Of a stretch of 64,000 nucleotides of DNA, positions 1 through 8,937 are shown in pieces. Every line of letters starts with the position of its first letter. The first letter of the stretch is position 1. The position numbers and the translations under genes are program-made. The DNA lies in the NCBI GenBank assembly GCA_963732585.1, contig CAVSZY010000004.1, positions 992,001-1,056,000 of the forward strand, given 5' to 3'. The notes beneath the pieces were generated by a model. The model ran no database searches, was not told the DNA's origin, and saw nothing but the letters and a program-made list of their open reading frames with translations. Source of the stretch: WLMZ01 sp963732585 (GTDB lineage: Bacteria; Actinomycetota; Acidimicrobiia; Acidimicrobiales; Ilumatobacteraceae).

Positions 1-1059
1 GCATCGATTCGGTGAAGATGGCGATGGCGGCACCGACGATGGCGACGCTGAGGGCCAACAGTGCGGCGCGGCTGGTGACATCGACCTTGCGGCCGGTAAA
101 GCCGAGCAGCGCTGGCAGCAAGGTGACGGAGGCGATCATCATCATCAATACGCCGATCGCCGCGCCGGTGGCCAAGCCGCGCACGAAGGCCAAGCCCATG
201 ATCCACAGGCCGAGCAGGGAGATGATCACGGTGATGCCGGCGAAGATCACGGCGCGACCGCTGGTATCGACCGCCTCGACGATCGACTCCTCAACGCTCA
301 GTCCGTCACGCAACCCTTCGCGATAGCGGGTGACGATGAACAGGGCGTAGTCGATGCCGACGCCGAGCCCGACCATCGCCACCATCTGCCCGGTGAACTC
401 GGGCATCTCGGTGACGTTGCTGAGCAGACCGACGATCGACATACCCATAAACAGGCCGAACAGTGCCGTGCCGATCGGCAAGCCCATGGCCAGCACCGAA
501 CCGAAGGCGAGTACCAAGATGACCACCGCGGCGAGCACGCCGAGTGCCTCGGAGGCGGGAAACTCGATCTCGGCGAAGATCGGCCCGCCGTACTCGACGG
601 TGACGCCGCTGATATTGACCTGCTCACCCAGCTGTTGGATTTCGTCGGACAGCTCGAGCAGTTCGGCTTGTGGCCGGTCGCTGACCTTCAGCTGGGAGTA
701 GGCGATTGAGCCGTCGGCGCTGACCTGCTGCGGTGCGTCGTAGAGACTGGTGACGGCGACCCCGTCGAGCGCATCGACATTGCTGAACAGCTGGCCGAGT
801 ACCTCGTGCACCCTTGCCTCAGCGAAGCCTTGCTCGGATTGAACGACGATTTGCCCCTCGAAGCCAGCCGCTTCCTCGTTGATCGAGCGGAGCAGGGTCA
901 CGACGTCGTTCGATTCGCTGTTCGGCAGGCGCATCTCGGTGCGGAAGTTGGTGCCAACGGCGTTCTGCACCGCGCCGAAATGAGGAACAGAGGTACCCAG
1001 ATTCCGAAGACCATGACCTTGCGGTGACGCACAGACCACCGAGCGAGACGAGAGAGCAT
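1..1059 (-). CDS. MMPL/RND family membrane transporter, N-terminal part, one frame break
   Basis: This is an MMPL-type exporter, a family that moves lipids or drugs across the actinobacterial membrane by proton motive force. The start at 1059 gives MLSRLARWSVRHRKV and the first membrane helix. A periplasmic loop follows, then helices containing AAVVILVLAFGSVLAMG and the family motif VGLGVGIDYALFIVTRYR (near 310-370). The gene runs off the left edge, so roughly half is visible. The frame changes at the short run at 978-980; one extra base there would restore a continuous protein (VPLFLI-FGAVQNAVGTNFR). I read the rest as open to position 1. It is divergent from rsgA, with about 65 bases between. 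Confidence 0.85.
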
Positions 1060-1126
1060 TCGCTGAGGGTAGATATCTTCCAGTGGGAACCGGCGTCTCC
1101 CGTGCCACAATTCTGGCATTCCGCCT

Positions 1127-2158
1127 GTGACACCTGCCTCCCGACTCGGTTGGACTGAGCATTTCGATCGGGTTTGGCGCGCCGCCGGGAGCCACGGCCG
1201 CCCGGGTCGGGTGATTCGCCTCGACCGTGGCTGGAGCACCGTGTTGCAGGCGATCGACGAGGTGCCGCTGCGGGTGCGCAACATCGGTGCCGACGTCGCG
1301 GTGGGCGACTGGGTTGTGCCCTGCGTCGATGATGAGAAGGTCGAGGTCGTGCTCGAACGGCAAAGCGCCTTCGTGCGCCGGGCATCGTTCGAAGGTTCGC
1401 GGGCCGAGGCGCACACGCTGGCAGCCAACATCGACGTCGTCTTTCTGGTTCACGGGTTGAACAATCCGCCGAACCAACGACGCTTGGAACGCGAACTCGT
1501 GCTCGGGTTCGACAGCGGGGCGACGCCGATCGTGATCCTCTCCAAGCTCGATCTGGTGGAGGACGAATCGGTGGTCGCCGCCAGCGTCGCCTCATTGGCC
1601 GAGGTCGCCCTCGGCGTACCCGTCTTGGCGGTCAGCGGGATCAGCCACGTCGGCCTGGAGGTGCTGCGCGGGTACGCCTCCGAGGGGCGCACGATCGCCT
1701 TCCTCGGTGCTTCGGGGGTCGGCAAGAGCACCTTGATCAACGCCCTCGTCGGCGATCAGGTGCAGCGCACCAATGATGTGCGCATGGGCGACCAACGCGG
1801 CCGGCACACCACGACGGCGGCCGAGTTGGTGCCGCTGCCAACCGGTGGTTGGCTGCTCGATACGCCGGGCGTGCGGGCGGTGAGCTTGTGGCTCAGTGGG
1901 CAGGGCATCGAGCGGGCCTTCGCCGATGTCTTCGACCTGATGGACGGTTGTCGGTTCCGCGACTGCAAACACGAGGGAGAACCGGGGTGCGCGGTGACTG
2001 CGGCAATCGAAGCTGGGACGCTCGCCGCGGTGCGCTTGGACAGCTTGAAACGATTGGTCGCCGAGGAGGCCGCCTTAGAAGACGAGCAGCGCGCCCAGCT
2101 CAAAGCCGGCGACAAACGTGGGGTGCACCGGCCGCGCAAACAGGGTCGCTTTGGCTGA
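1127..2158 (+). CDS. rsgA: Ribosome small subunit-dependent GTPase A (RsgA/YjeQ)
   Basis: A circularly permuted GTPase that checks late maturation of the 30S ribosomal subunit. An N-terminal OB-fold is followed by G4-like SKLD (139-142), then the P-loop GASGVGKS (194-201), the G2 region with GRHTTT, and G3 DTPG (245-248). This permuted order is diagnostic of RsgA. The C-terminal zinc site is C275, C280, H282 and C288 (CRFRDCKHEGEPGC). The 343-residue length is normal. The start is a GTG at 1127. The gene converges with the HD protein, whose stop lies only a few bases downstream. Confidence 0.95.
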   Translation: MTPASRLGWTEHFDRVWRAAGSHGRPGRVIRLDRGWSTVLQAIDEVPLRVRNIGADVAVGDWVVPCVDDEKVEVVLERQSAFVRRASFEGSRAEAHTLAANIDVVFLVHGLNNPPNQRRLERELVLGFDSGATPIVILSKLDLVEDESVVAASVASLAEVALGVPVLAVSGISHVGLEVLRGYASEGRTIAFLGASGVGKSTLINALVGDQVQRTNDVRMGDQRGRHTTTAAELVPLPTGGWLLDTPGVRAVSLWLSGQGIERAFADVFDLMDGCRFRDCKHEGEPGCAVTAAIEAGTLAAVRLDSLKRLVAEEAALEDEQRAQLKAGDKRGVHRPRKQGRFG

Positions 2159-2162
2159 TTCG

Positions 2163-2756
2163 TTACCCGTTGGGCTCGTTGGAGCTGCCGGTGTAGATGC
2201 TCTTCTTTGGGAAAGCGAACAGCTCCATCACCATCGATTCGAAGAACTCGAGCGGTAGGGAGTCGTAGTCAGGATCGAACGCCGGGCAGTCGTAGAGGTC
2301 GATGAACTCGGCGGTGGCGTCGAATTGCGGGTGGCCGATGAACTGGTCGCGCATGTTGCGGTCGAGGCCGAGGTGATGGAAGAAATTGACACCTTGGAAG
2401 ATGCCGTGATGTTGCACGATCCAGTGCAGTTCCTCGGAGACGAAGGGCTTGAGGATCGCGGCGGCGATGTCGGGGTGGTTGTAGGCGCCGAGGGTGTCGC
2501 CGATGTCGTGGAGCAAGGCCATGACCACGTAGTCGTTGTCGCGGCCGTCGCGATGGGCCCGGGTGGCAGTCTGCAGCGAATGGGTCAAGCGGTCGACGGC
2601 ATAGCCGCCGTAGTCGCCATCGAGCAGGCGAAGGTGATCGAGGACTCGTTTCCCACCCTGCTGGTTGTAGGGAATGATGTGGGTGAGGATTGCGTCCCAG
2701 TCGTCCTTGGTGGACTTCGACATGTCGTGAAAGGTGGCTTGCGGCTCATTGGTCAT
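2163..2756 (-). CDS. HD-domain metal-dependent phosphohydrolase-like protein
   Basis: A 197-residue cytoplasmic protein of the HD superfamily. The metal-binding core is LLHDIGD near residue 85, preceded by a histidine in the THSLQTATRAHRDG segment and followed by QHHGIFQG near residue 117. The family hydrolyses phosphate esters or, in mixed-valence di-iron members, oxidises C-P or inositol substrates. The sequence does not tell which. It has its own ATG start. The neighbouring lipoprotein gene on the same strand starts further upstream and could be co-transcribed. Confidence 0.75.
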   Translation of the reverse strand: MTNEPQATFHDMSKSTKDDWDAILTHIIPYNQQGGKRVLDHLRLLDGDYGGYAVDRLTHSLQTATRAHRDGRDNDYVVMALLHDIGDTLGAYNHPDIAAAILKPFVSEELHWIVQHHGIFQGVNFFHHLGLDRNMRDQFIGHPQFDATAEFIDLYDCPAFDPDYDSLPLEFFESMVMELFAFPKKSIYTGSSNEPNG

Positions 2757-2794
2757 CGCGATCTCCGTGGGTGCTGACTTTGGCGTTCTTTGGG

Positions 2795-3436
2795 TTATGG
2801 CTCGGTGATGATTGTCGGCGGTTCGCCGATGGTTGGCAAGACCAAGCTGATCTCGGTCTGCTCGACGCTGGTGTCGATCGGGACGATGTCGGCGGGATCG
2901 ATCGGGTCCGGGGCGTCACGGATCGGGCACGGCACGTTCACGCCGCCGACGCGAATATCGGCGCCATAGGTCGCAGTGCTGGAACCATCGAGGCTGGTGA
3001 CCTTGATTTCCAGACGATTGCATCCTGTTGGCAAACGCGGTGAGGACCAGGTGGTGTCGGCGCGGGTTAAGACCTGCGGGCCACTCCAGCTCAATTCGGT
3101 ATCGACCTCGCCGTCGACCTCCACCGTGAAGGTGTTCGCCGCGTCGATGACCGCCGGTTCGTAGCTGCGCACCAGGTAGCCCTCGCCGGTTGCACCGGCA
3201 CAGTCCGATGATCCGACCCCGAGGGTCGGGGCAAAGCTGGCCCCGCCGCTGCGAATAGCGATCTCGGCCAATTCCAACGGCGGGCGACATTCACCCGGGG
3301 CGATGGCCACGGTCGCTGGCGGCGACTCGGGTTCGGTGTCGGCTGTTGCGGTGGGTGCACGATCTGCAGAACAGCCAGCGAAGACGCCGAGCGCGAGCAG
3401 CGTGAGCACTGCGGGGGGACGGGCGAAACGCTTCAT
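2795..3436 (-). CDS. Putative lipoprotein of unknown function
   Basis: A 213-residue protein with a typical lipoprotein signal: positive N-terminus (MKRFARP), hydrophobic stretch and lipobox LGVFAGC, with the modified cysteine near residue 22. After it comes a Thr/Pro/Glu-rich linker, then a region with several cysteines (SDCAGA, PTGCNRLE, VNVPCP) that may form disulfides outside the cell. No family recognised. It lies between the HD gene and the divergent acyl-CoA dehydrogenase. Confidence 0.7.
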   Translation of the reverse strand: MKRFARPPAVLTLLALGVFAGCSADRAPTATADTEPESPPATVAIAPGECRPPLELAEIAIRSGGASFAPTLGVGSSDCAGATGEGYLVRSYEPAVIDAANTFTVEVDGEVDTELSWSGPQVLTRADTTWSSPRLPTGCNRLEIKVTSLDGSSTATYGADIRVGGVNVPCPIRDAPDPIDPADIVPIDTSVEQTEISLVLPTIGEPPTIITEP

Positions 3437-3509
3437 AGGGCGTTACCGACCGTAGCTGACCGATGCTGCGGGCTGGGCTGCACCCGGGGTTGATGGCTAG
3501 TTTAGGGCG

Positions 3510-4730
3510 ATGGACTTTGCCCTCACCGATCGTTGCAAGGAATACCAGTCGCTGCTGCTCGACTTCATGGATGAGTGCATCTACCCGAACGAAGCGGTGT
3601 ACGAACACCAGCTCGCTGAGGCGGGCGACCCTCATGCCCAGCCGGCGATCATGGAGGAACTGAAGGCCGAAGCTCGCAAGCGTGGTCTCTGGAACCTGTT
3701 CCAACCGCACGAGGAATGGGGACCAGGCCTGACCAACGCCGAGTACGCCCCGCTCTGCGAGATTCTCGGACGCAGCGTGATCGCCAGCGAGGCCTGCAAC
3801 TGCTCGGCGCCCGACACGGGCAACATGGAGGTGCTGACGAAGTTCGGTACGCCCGAGCAGCAAGACATGTGGTTGCGGCCGTTGTTGGATGGCACGATTC
3901 GCTCGTCGTTTGCGATGACCGAACCCGATGTCGCCTCCTCGGATGCCTCGAATATCGCTATGCAGATTCGCCGAGAGGGTGATTACTATGTGCTCAACGG
4001 GCGCAAGTGGTGGATCTCCGGTGCTGCCCATCCGCATTGCAAAATGTTCATCGTCATGGGCCAGACCGACCCCGATGCCTCGCCGCATCGCCGACAAAGC
4101 CAGATTCTTGTGCCGATGGACACGCCCGGTTTGACGGTGGTGCGCGCCCTACCGGTGTTCGGATACCAAGACCAGGAAGGTCACGTCGAACTGCGCTTCG
4201 AGAACGTGCGTGTACCCGCCTCGAACATGATCGCCCAAGAAGGCGACGGTTTTGCCATCTCCCAGGCGCGCTTGGGACCTGGCCGTATTCACCATTGCAT
4301 GCGTTCCATCGGTGCCGCCGAGCGGGCGCTCGAATTGATGTGCCAACGGGCGTTGACGCGCACGACGTTTGGACGCCGCGTCGCTGAACGTTCCAACGTC
4401 ATGGACTGGATCGCCGAGTCGCGAATCGAACTGGAAATGGTGCGGCTGCTGACCTGGAAGACGGCGTGGATGATGGACACGGTCGGCAACAAGGGTGCAG
4501 CCGTTGAGATCAGCGCGATCAAGGTGTCGGCGATCGGAACCGCAGCGCGGGTGGTCGATCGGGCGATTCAGGTTCACGGCGCCGGGGGCATGAGCGACGA
4601 CTTCCCACTCGCCCGGATGTATGCGCACCTGCGGGCGATGCGTTTCGCCGATGGCCCCGACGAAGTGCACAAGATGACCATCGCCCGTCGGGAGTTGCGC
4701 AAGCACGACCCCGACTTCCGTATGAGCTGA
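3510..4730 (+). CDS. Acyl-CoA dehydrogenase
   Basis: A 406-residue FAD-dependent acyl-CoA dehydrogenase, a family that introduces an alpha-beta double bond during fatty acid or related acyl-CoA breakdown. The family signatures are visible: FAMTEPDVASSDASN (FAD and substrate binding), the RKWWISGA strand, GDGFAISQARLGPGRIHHCMR, and the C-terminal IQVHGAGGMSDDFPLARMYAHLRAMR with the RxxGDGxxE-like tail FADGPDEVHK. Together these resemble the long ACAD10/11-like subgroup. Substrate specificity cannot be read. It stands alone, followed by the convergent STAS gene. Confidence 0.92.
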   Translation: MDFALTDRCKEYQSLLLDFMDECIYPNEAVYEHQLAEAGDPHAQPAIMEELKAEARKRGLWNLFQPHEEWGPGLTNAEYAPLCEILGRSVIASEACNCSAPDTGNMEVLTKFGTPEQQDMWLRPLLDGTIRSSFAMTEPDVASSDASNIAMQIRREGDYYVLNGRKWWISGAAHPHCKMFIVMGQTDPDASPHRRQSQILVPMDTPGLTVVRALPVFGYQDQEGHVELRFENVRVPASNMIAQEGDGFAISQARLGPGRIHHCMRSIGAAERALELMCQRALTRTTFGRRVAERSNVMDWIAESRIELEMVRLLTWKTAWMMDTVGNKGAAVEISAIKVSAIGTAARVVDRAIQVHGAGGMSDDFPLARMYAHLRAMRFADGPDEVHKMTIARRELRKHDPDFRMS

Positions 4731-4751
4731 CGCGCCGTAGCGTCGCGACCG

Positions 4752-5090
4752 TTATCGACGGGGGATGCTGCTCACTCTGCTCACGACATCGATGGCCAGG
4801 TCGAGACGAGTTTTCGCGAATCGGGTGAGCAACCGCTCGTCGGTGCAGACGATACGTAGGTCGCCGTTGGCGTCGCGGGCGCGGGCCGCGGCACCCATCA
4901 GGATGCCGAGCGCAGTCTCGTCGCAGACGGTGACGCCATCGAGATCGATGGCCACGGTTCGTCCGGGGCGGTCGCAGACGAGTTGCACGAGTGCGTTCCG
5001 CAATTGCGGGACTGTGCCCAGATCGAGTTCGCCAGCGGCAACCAACACATCGGTCCCACCGATCACCGAACGACGCAACTGCAGATCCAT
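4752..5090 (-). CDS. STAS-domain protein (anti-sigma factor antagonist type)
   Basis: A 112-residue single-domain STAS protein. Strand GELDLGTVPQLRNALVQL and the signature loop AIDLDGVTVCDETALGILMGA are typical of SpoIIAA-like antagonists. The usual phosphoacceptor D-S-x-G is here D-E-T-A, so a threonine sits next to the usual position. It starts 10 bases after the TadE-like stop and is probably the last gene of the Tad operon. No partner anti-sigma factor lies nearby, so a regulatory role is inferred only from the fold. Confidence 0.8.
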   Translation of the reverse strand: MDLQLRRSVIGGTDVLVAAGELDLGTVPQLRNALVQLVCDRPGRTVAIDLDGVTVCDETALGILMGAAARARDANGDLRIVCTDERLLTRFAKTRLDLAIDVVSRVSSIPRR

Positions 5091-5100
5091 GGCGGCAACA

Positions 5101-5469
5101 TTACGGTGGTTCTAAGGTCATCGTTGCCTGCGCGGTCAGTTCGAGGTCGGGGATCAGCATTCCGATCAGCGGAATGTCGGTCTTGGTCGGTACCACAACA
5201 GTGACCCGAACCCGGCCGTTGGCGACGGCGGTGCTGATCCGCGTTGGAATACTCAGCGCAGAGGTGCCGACGCTGTTGGCCGCGGCCGCCGGATCGGGAG
5301 AAACGACGGCCGCCCGCGCCGCGACCCGAGCCGCCTCGATGGCCCCGAGTTGATTGCGCACGACCACCGCCAGCTGGACAACGCCGAGCAGCAACACAAA
5401 GACCACAGGCATGGCCAGTGCCAGCTCGACGGTCGCTTGCCCGGCTGTGCGGTGGTCGTCGGGCTTCAT
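5101..5469 (-). CDS. TadE-like pseudopilin/minor pilin
   Basis: A 122-residue protein starting MKPDDHRTAGQATVELALAM. The TadE signature is the G-Q-A-T-V-E-L-A prepilin-like stretch with a glutamate, followed by one hydrophobic helix (PVVFVLLLGVVQLAVVV). The rest is a predicted extracellular beta-rich domain. TadE proteins are minor pseudopilins of tight-adherence pili. The start at 5469 overlaps the pilin stop by four bases (ATGA), which supports this start. Confidence 0.8.
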   Translation of the reverse strand: MKPDDHRTAGQATVELALAMPVVFVLLLGVVQLAVVVRNQLGAIEAARVAARAAVVSPDPAAAANSVGTSALSIPTRISTAVANGRVRVTVVVPTKTDIPLIGMLIPDLELTAQATMTLEPP

Positions 5470-5684
5470 CCGACTTTGCCGATCACCGTGTCGAGCACGC
5501 GGTCGAAGAGGTTGCCGATCTTTCCGGCACCGCCGCCCGCCGTGGCCCAGGCGATGACCAACAGGGCGATGACGGCCGCTCCGAGCAAGACGAGCGCGTA
5601 CTCGGTGGTGGCCTGACCGGATTGGTCGCGGGTGCTCAGGCGCCAGTGCAGCTGGCAATACAGGGCGAGTAACAGGTTGTTCAT
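5466..5684 (-). CDS. Flp/DUF4244-type small pilin
   Basis: A 72-residue pilin of the actinobacterial DUF4244 kind. It has a basic leader, the motif SGQATTEYALVLLGAAVIAL at the processing and assembly site with the conserved glutamate, then a single membrane helix and a short tail. It has the best ribosome binding site of the locus, AGGAG six bases before the ATG at 5684, fitting a highly made structural subunit. An 88-base gap separates it from the TadC-like gene. It overlaps the next gene by ATGA. Confidence 0.85.
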   Translation of the reverse strand: MNNLLLALYCQLHWRLSTRDQSGQATTEYALVLLGAAVIALLVIAWATAGGGAGKIGNLFDRVLDTVIGKVG

Positions 5685-5772
5685 GATGTCTCCTACAGAG
5701 TGTTTGGCTTGGTGGTGCGCGCTGAGCGAACGAGGTGGTGTCGTCGTCGACACGAGCAGTGCGTTGCCGTGA

Positions 5773-6393
5773 TCACGGGGTGAGGGTGCGCAGCGTCGAC
5801 AGCGTGCCGGCGAGCAAGGGCACGACGCTGAGAACGACGAAGGATGGCAGGGTGCAACAGACGAGAGGGAATGACAGACGGATCGGCAGCTTGCGTGCTT
5901 CGGCTTCTGCCTGTCGGCGGCGATGCGCCCGGGCTTCATCGGCGAGGCGGTCGAGCACCGGGGCCAGCGGCAGGCCGTAGCGGTCGGCCATCGCCAGTGA
6001 GTCGATCAGCGGGATGGCCAGCGCACCCCATCGCTGCCGCAGCTCGACGATTGCCTCGGCGAACAGTTGACCGCGCTCGATGCGCAGGCTGACGGCGCTG
6101 AGTCCGTCGGCGAAGGCTGGGGGTGCGATGTCGATCAGCTCACTTGTTGCCTGCGCCGGTGTCAGCCCGGCGCGCACGGTGGCAACGAAAAGGTCGAGGA
6201 GATCGGCAAAGTGGTTGGCCCGCCAGCGACGTGCGCGGCGCGGTGCGGCCAGCGCGTCGACGAAGCGGTAGATCGGCCCACGCTGCGCGGCGACGATCAG
6301 AGTGGAACGTGTCGCCGGGGTGCGGATCCGGCGCGGCTGCAGCCTCCAGCCGAGGAGCAGGACCAACAGTGCCGCGGCAGTCGGGCTGATCAT
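5773..6393 (-). CDS. tadC: TadC-like type II secretion F-domain membrane protein
   Basis: A 206-residue inner membrane platform protein of the Tad machine. After one N-terminal helix (TAAALLVLLLGW) there is a T2SS F cytoplasmic domain (HFADLLDLFVATVRAGLTPAQA, DSLAMADRYGLPLAPVLDRLADEARAHRR). C-terminal hydrophobic helices follow (LSFPLVCCTLPSFVVLSVVPLL). The start at 6393 overlaps the TadB-like stop by ATGA. It works with the upstream TadB-like protein and the TadA ATPase. Confidence 0.85.
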   Translation of the reverse strand: MISPTAAALLVLLLGWRLQPRRIRTPATRSTLIVAAQRGPIYRFVDALAAPRRARRWRANHFADLLDLFVATVRAGLTPAQATSELIDIAPPAFADGLSAVSLRIERGQLFAEAIVELRQRWGALAIPLIDSLAMADRYGLPLAPVLDRLADEARAHRRRQAEAEARKLPIRLSFPLVCCTLPSFVVLSVVPLLAGTLSTLRTLTP

Positions 6394-7088
6394 CGTTGGC
6401 CGCCGATGATTCGATTCATCCACACCCACCCGGTGGCGTTGAGCACGAGACCGACGGCGATGACGACCATCCCGCCCGGTTGCGCCAGAAAGGTACGGAT
6501 CGATGGCGTGGTTGCCGCGGTCCAGGCGCTGAAGGCCAGCGGGCACAGCGTCAAGACCTTGGCGGACAGGCGCGCTTGGGCCGCCTGGGCGCGCCGCTCG
6601 TCGCGGATCGCCTGGCGTCCGCGCAGCGTGCTCGCCGCCCGGTCGAGCGGTTCGCCAATCGGGCCACCATGTTCCGCGGCCAAGGACAACGTGTGGCGCA
6701 CCAGTGCGAGGTCTTCGTTGGCGCCCGGCGGCGTGGCACGCAACGCTTCTGCGAGCGACGCCCCAGCGGCCAATGACTGCCGCACCTCAGTGAACAACAC
6801 CGCAGCAGGTTGGTTGGTGAGTGCGTCGCTGAAGGCGGCGTTCAGCGTGTCGCCGCTGTTGCATCGCCGGGCAATGGCATCGACGAGGGCGGCCAGCTGT
6901 GTTTCCGGTGGGGGCTGTCGGCGACGGAACCTGAATCGGCGAGCTGATTGAGGTGCGGCGCCCGAAGGCGCACGCGGCGCGAGCCGTGATGCGGCGCGGC
7001 GGCGGGCCAGCAGCGCGCCACCGCGGTGGGCGACCAGCACGGTGATCAGCGCAACCGCGACGACGGACAACCCAGGTATGGCGGTCAT
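6390..7088 (-). CDS. tadB: TadB-like type II secretion F-domain membrane protein
   Basis: A 232-residue platform protein beginning MTAIPGLSVVAVALITVLVAHRG at the ATGA overlap with the ATPase gene. A basic proline-rich linker leads to the F domain (AALVDAIARRCNSGDTLNAAF, TLSLAAEHGGPIGEPLDRAASTLRGR). Two C-terminal membrane helices follow (LTLCPLAFSAWTAA, MVVIAVGLVLNATGW). It is paired with the TadC-like protein, as usual in Tad loci. Confidence 0.85.
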   Translation of the reverse strand: MTAIPGLSVVAVALITVLVAHRGGALLARRRAASRLAPRAPSGAAPQSARRFRFRRRQPPPETQLAALVDAIARRCNSGDTLNAAFSDALTNQPAAVLFTEVRQSLAAGASLAEALRATPPGANEDLALVRHTLSLAAEHGGPIGEPLDRAASTLRGRQAIRDERRAQAAQARLSAKVLTLCPLAFSAWTAATTPSIRTFLAQPGGMVVIAVGLVLNATGWVWMNRIIGGQR

Positions 7089-8182
7089 CGTTGAATCCTG
7101 CAACGAGTCAGCAGGTGGGGTGCAGCCAAAGGACGAATCCCGGCGTCCTCATCGCCATCGCCGAGTTCGACGATCTCGGTGATCCGCCGGTCGCCCGTGG
7201 CCGTGCGCTGCAGATGGATGATGACATCGAGGCTGCTGTGCAGCTGGGAGCGAATCGCGGCAAGCGGCCACGTCGGCGCGTACTGCATCATCATCGCTTC
7301 CAGACGGCGCAGCGCATCCGCGGCGCTGTTGGCGTGGCAGGTGGCGAACGATCCATCGTGGCCGGTGTTCAACGCTTGCACCAGGTCGACGACCTCTGGC
7401 CCGCGAACTTCACCGAGCACGAGTCGGTCGGGGCGCAGCCGCAATGAGGCACGCAGCAGTTCGGTCATCGTCACCGCGGCGACGCCATCGGCGGTTGCGC
7501 TGCGGGTTTCCAGGCGCAGCACGTGATCGGCATCGAGTTGCAGTTCGGCGGTGTCTTCCAAGGTGATGATTCGTTCCCCGGCCGGGAAGTTGGAAGCGAT
7601 GGCATTGAGCAGACTGGTTTTACCCGACGACGTCGCCCCGCTGATGACGACGTTGCAGCCAGCCGCAACGATCGCCCGCACCGTGGCGCAGGTGTCGGTG
7701 TCGCCGAAGTGCTCGAGCGGCCGTCGGGCGATGGCGAAGCGACGCACGCTGAAGCAGGCCCCATCTATGGCCACCGGCGGGATCACCGCGCAGACGCGAG
7801 AACCATCGGGGAGGCGGGCATCGACGATCGGCGTCAACCGATCGAGCCGACGACCGAGCGGTTGGATGATGCGTTCGAGGATGCGTGGGGTTATCTCGGC
7901 GTTGAGCCGACCGGTGCGCTGCAAGCTGCCGTTGCGCTCGACCCACACGTCACCACCGTTGTTGACGATGATTTCGTTGACCGCCGGATCGTTGAAGTAG
8001 ACGTGCAACGGCCCGAGCCCGGTGGTGTGGGCGACCGCCGCCTCGGCTGCGTGGCTGATCTCGGTGGGGGTCGCCAAAGGCAGCAGCGCATTGGCGTGTT
8101 GGCGCGCCGCGGCGAGGAGATCGCCGCTAGCGGGGACCGTGGCGAGGTGGCGACAGATCTCTTCGACGACGGTGGCGTTCAT
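7085..8182 (-). CDS. tadA: TadA/CpaF secretion ATPase
   Basis: A 365-residue hexameric ATPase that powers Tad pilus assembly. It has an N-terminal domain (GLGPLHVYFNDPAVNEIIVN) and a Walker A GATSSGKTS near 182-190. An Asp box follows (ITLEDTAELQL), then a Walker B (RLVLGEVRGPEV) and a His box (GHDGSFATCHANS). The order and length match CpaF. The ATG at 8182 overlaps the preceding stop by ATGA and TadB starts on its own stop, so translation of the operon is coupled. Confidence 0.93.
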   Translation of the reverse strand: MNATVVEEICRHLATVPASGDLLAAARQHANALLPLATPTEISHAAEAAVAHTTGLGPLHVYFNDPAVNEIIVNNGGDVWVERNGSLQRTGRLNAEITPRILERIIQPLGRRLDRLTPIVDARLPDGSRVCAVIPPVAIDGACFSVRRFAIARRPLEHFGDTDTCATVRAIVAAGCNVVISGATSSGKTSLLNAIASNFPAGERIITLEDTAELQLDADHVLRLETRSATADGVAAVTMTELLRASLRLRPDRLVLGEVRGPEVVDLVQALNTGHDGSFATCHANSAADALRRLEAMMMQYAPTWPLAAIRSQLHSSLDVIIHLQRTATGDRRITEIVELGDGDEDAGIRPLAAPHLLTRCRIQR

Positions 8183-8832
8183 CGGTGGTCCATGGTCAGC
8201 ACCGAGCGGGCTGCGGCGGCCAACGAGCGCGGCAAGCGAGCGGCCAATAACCCGGCGTCGACCGCTCGCGCCACGGTCGGGTCGTAGTCGAGCTCGCATA
8301 CCACCGGGGCGAGCACGGCGCGTTCGATATCGGCGGGGCGCAGCACGCGACCAGGTTGGCGAAAGAGCATCACACCGGTGGGTTTGCTGTCGCTCAACGA
8401 GACCCGGCGCAGCGACAGATAGCAGGCTTGGGTGGCCAACAGGCGGTGTTCGGCGGCCTCGAACAAGGGGGGAGGTGGTGGTTGCGCGCCGCCATCGATG
8501 ATGACGATGTCGGGCAACGCCCCCAGGGCGCGGGCAGCATCGGCCCAGCGCGGATTGCCGCGCTCGGCTGTGGTGCGGCCGCGCGGAATCACCCGCAGAG
8601 AATCGGAGACACTCAACGCCAGGGCGGCGAGCGAAGCAGCATCTGCGGTAGGGGTGCAGATCCAGTCGTTGATCCCCGGTGAGGGTGGTTCGTTGATGCC
8701 GAGGGCCGCGGGCAGGTCGCCAGCGAGGTCGACGAGGACAACCGCACCGGCCTGGGCCGAAGCGAGGGCGAGCGCCGAGGCAAAGACGGTGGTTCCACTG
8801 CCGCCTTTGGTGGCCCAACAGTAAATGGACAT
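8179..8832 (-). CDS. MinD/TadZ-like P-loop localisation ATPase of the Tad operon
   Basis: A 217-residue SIMIBI-class protein starting MSIYCWATKGGSGTTVFASA, with the deviant Walker A KGGSGTT and a conserved aspartate in VVLVDLAGDLP. In actinobacteria such CpaE/TadZ/Ssd-like genes head Tad operons and help place the machine at the cell pole. GGGGG lies about eight bases upstream of the ATG. It is the first gene of a run (8832 to 5101, possibly 4752) with ATGA overlaps at most junctions. Confidence 0.85.
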   Translation of the reverse strand: MSIYCWATKGGSGTTVFASALALASAQAGAVVLVDLAGDLPAALGINEPPSPGINDWICTPTADAASLAALALSVSDSLRVIPRGRTTAERGNPRWADAARALGALPDIVIIDGGAQPPPPPLFEAAEHRLLATQACYLSLRRVSLSDSKPTGVMLFRQPGRVLRPADIERAVLAPVVCELDYDPTVARAVDAGLLAARLPRSLAAAARSVLTMDHR

Positions 8833-8937
8833 AGTGGCCCCCTGGATTGCCGCATCCGCGAGACGGACAGCGACCGAGATTTCAACAGGGGGGAGCCTTG
8901 GTGGTGACGCTAGCGAAGGGGTGTCACAGAGCCAACC

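Noticed and set aside
6067..6951. A long open frame on the plus strand opposite the TadB and TadC genes (similarly 7523-8287, 9325-9936, 14709-15857, 41991-42359)
   Set aside because: They are antisense to clearly recognised genes, their protein sequences have no domain and an unusual Arg/Gly/Ala-rich composition, as expected from the shadow of high-GC coding sequence.
8838..8892. CCCCCTG and CAGGGGG dyad upstream of the Tad operon as an operator
   Set aside because: The arms are short homopolymer-like G/C runs more than 40 bases apart, and one is part of the ribosome binding site.
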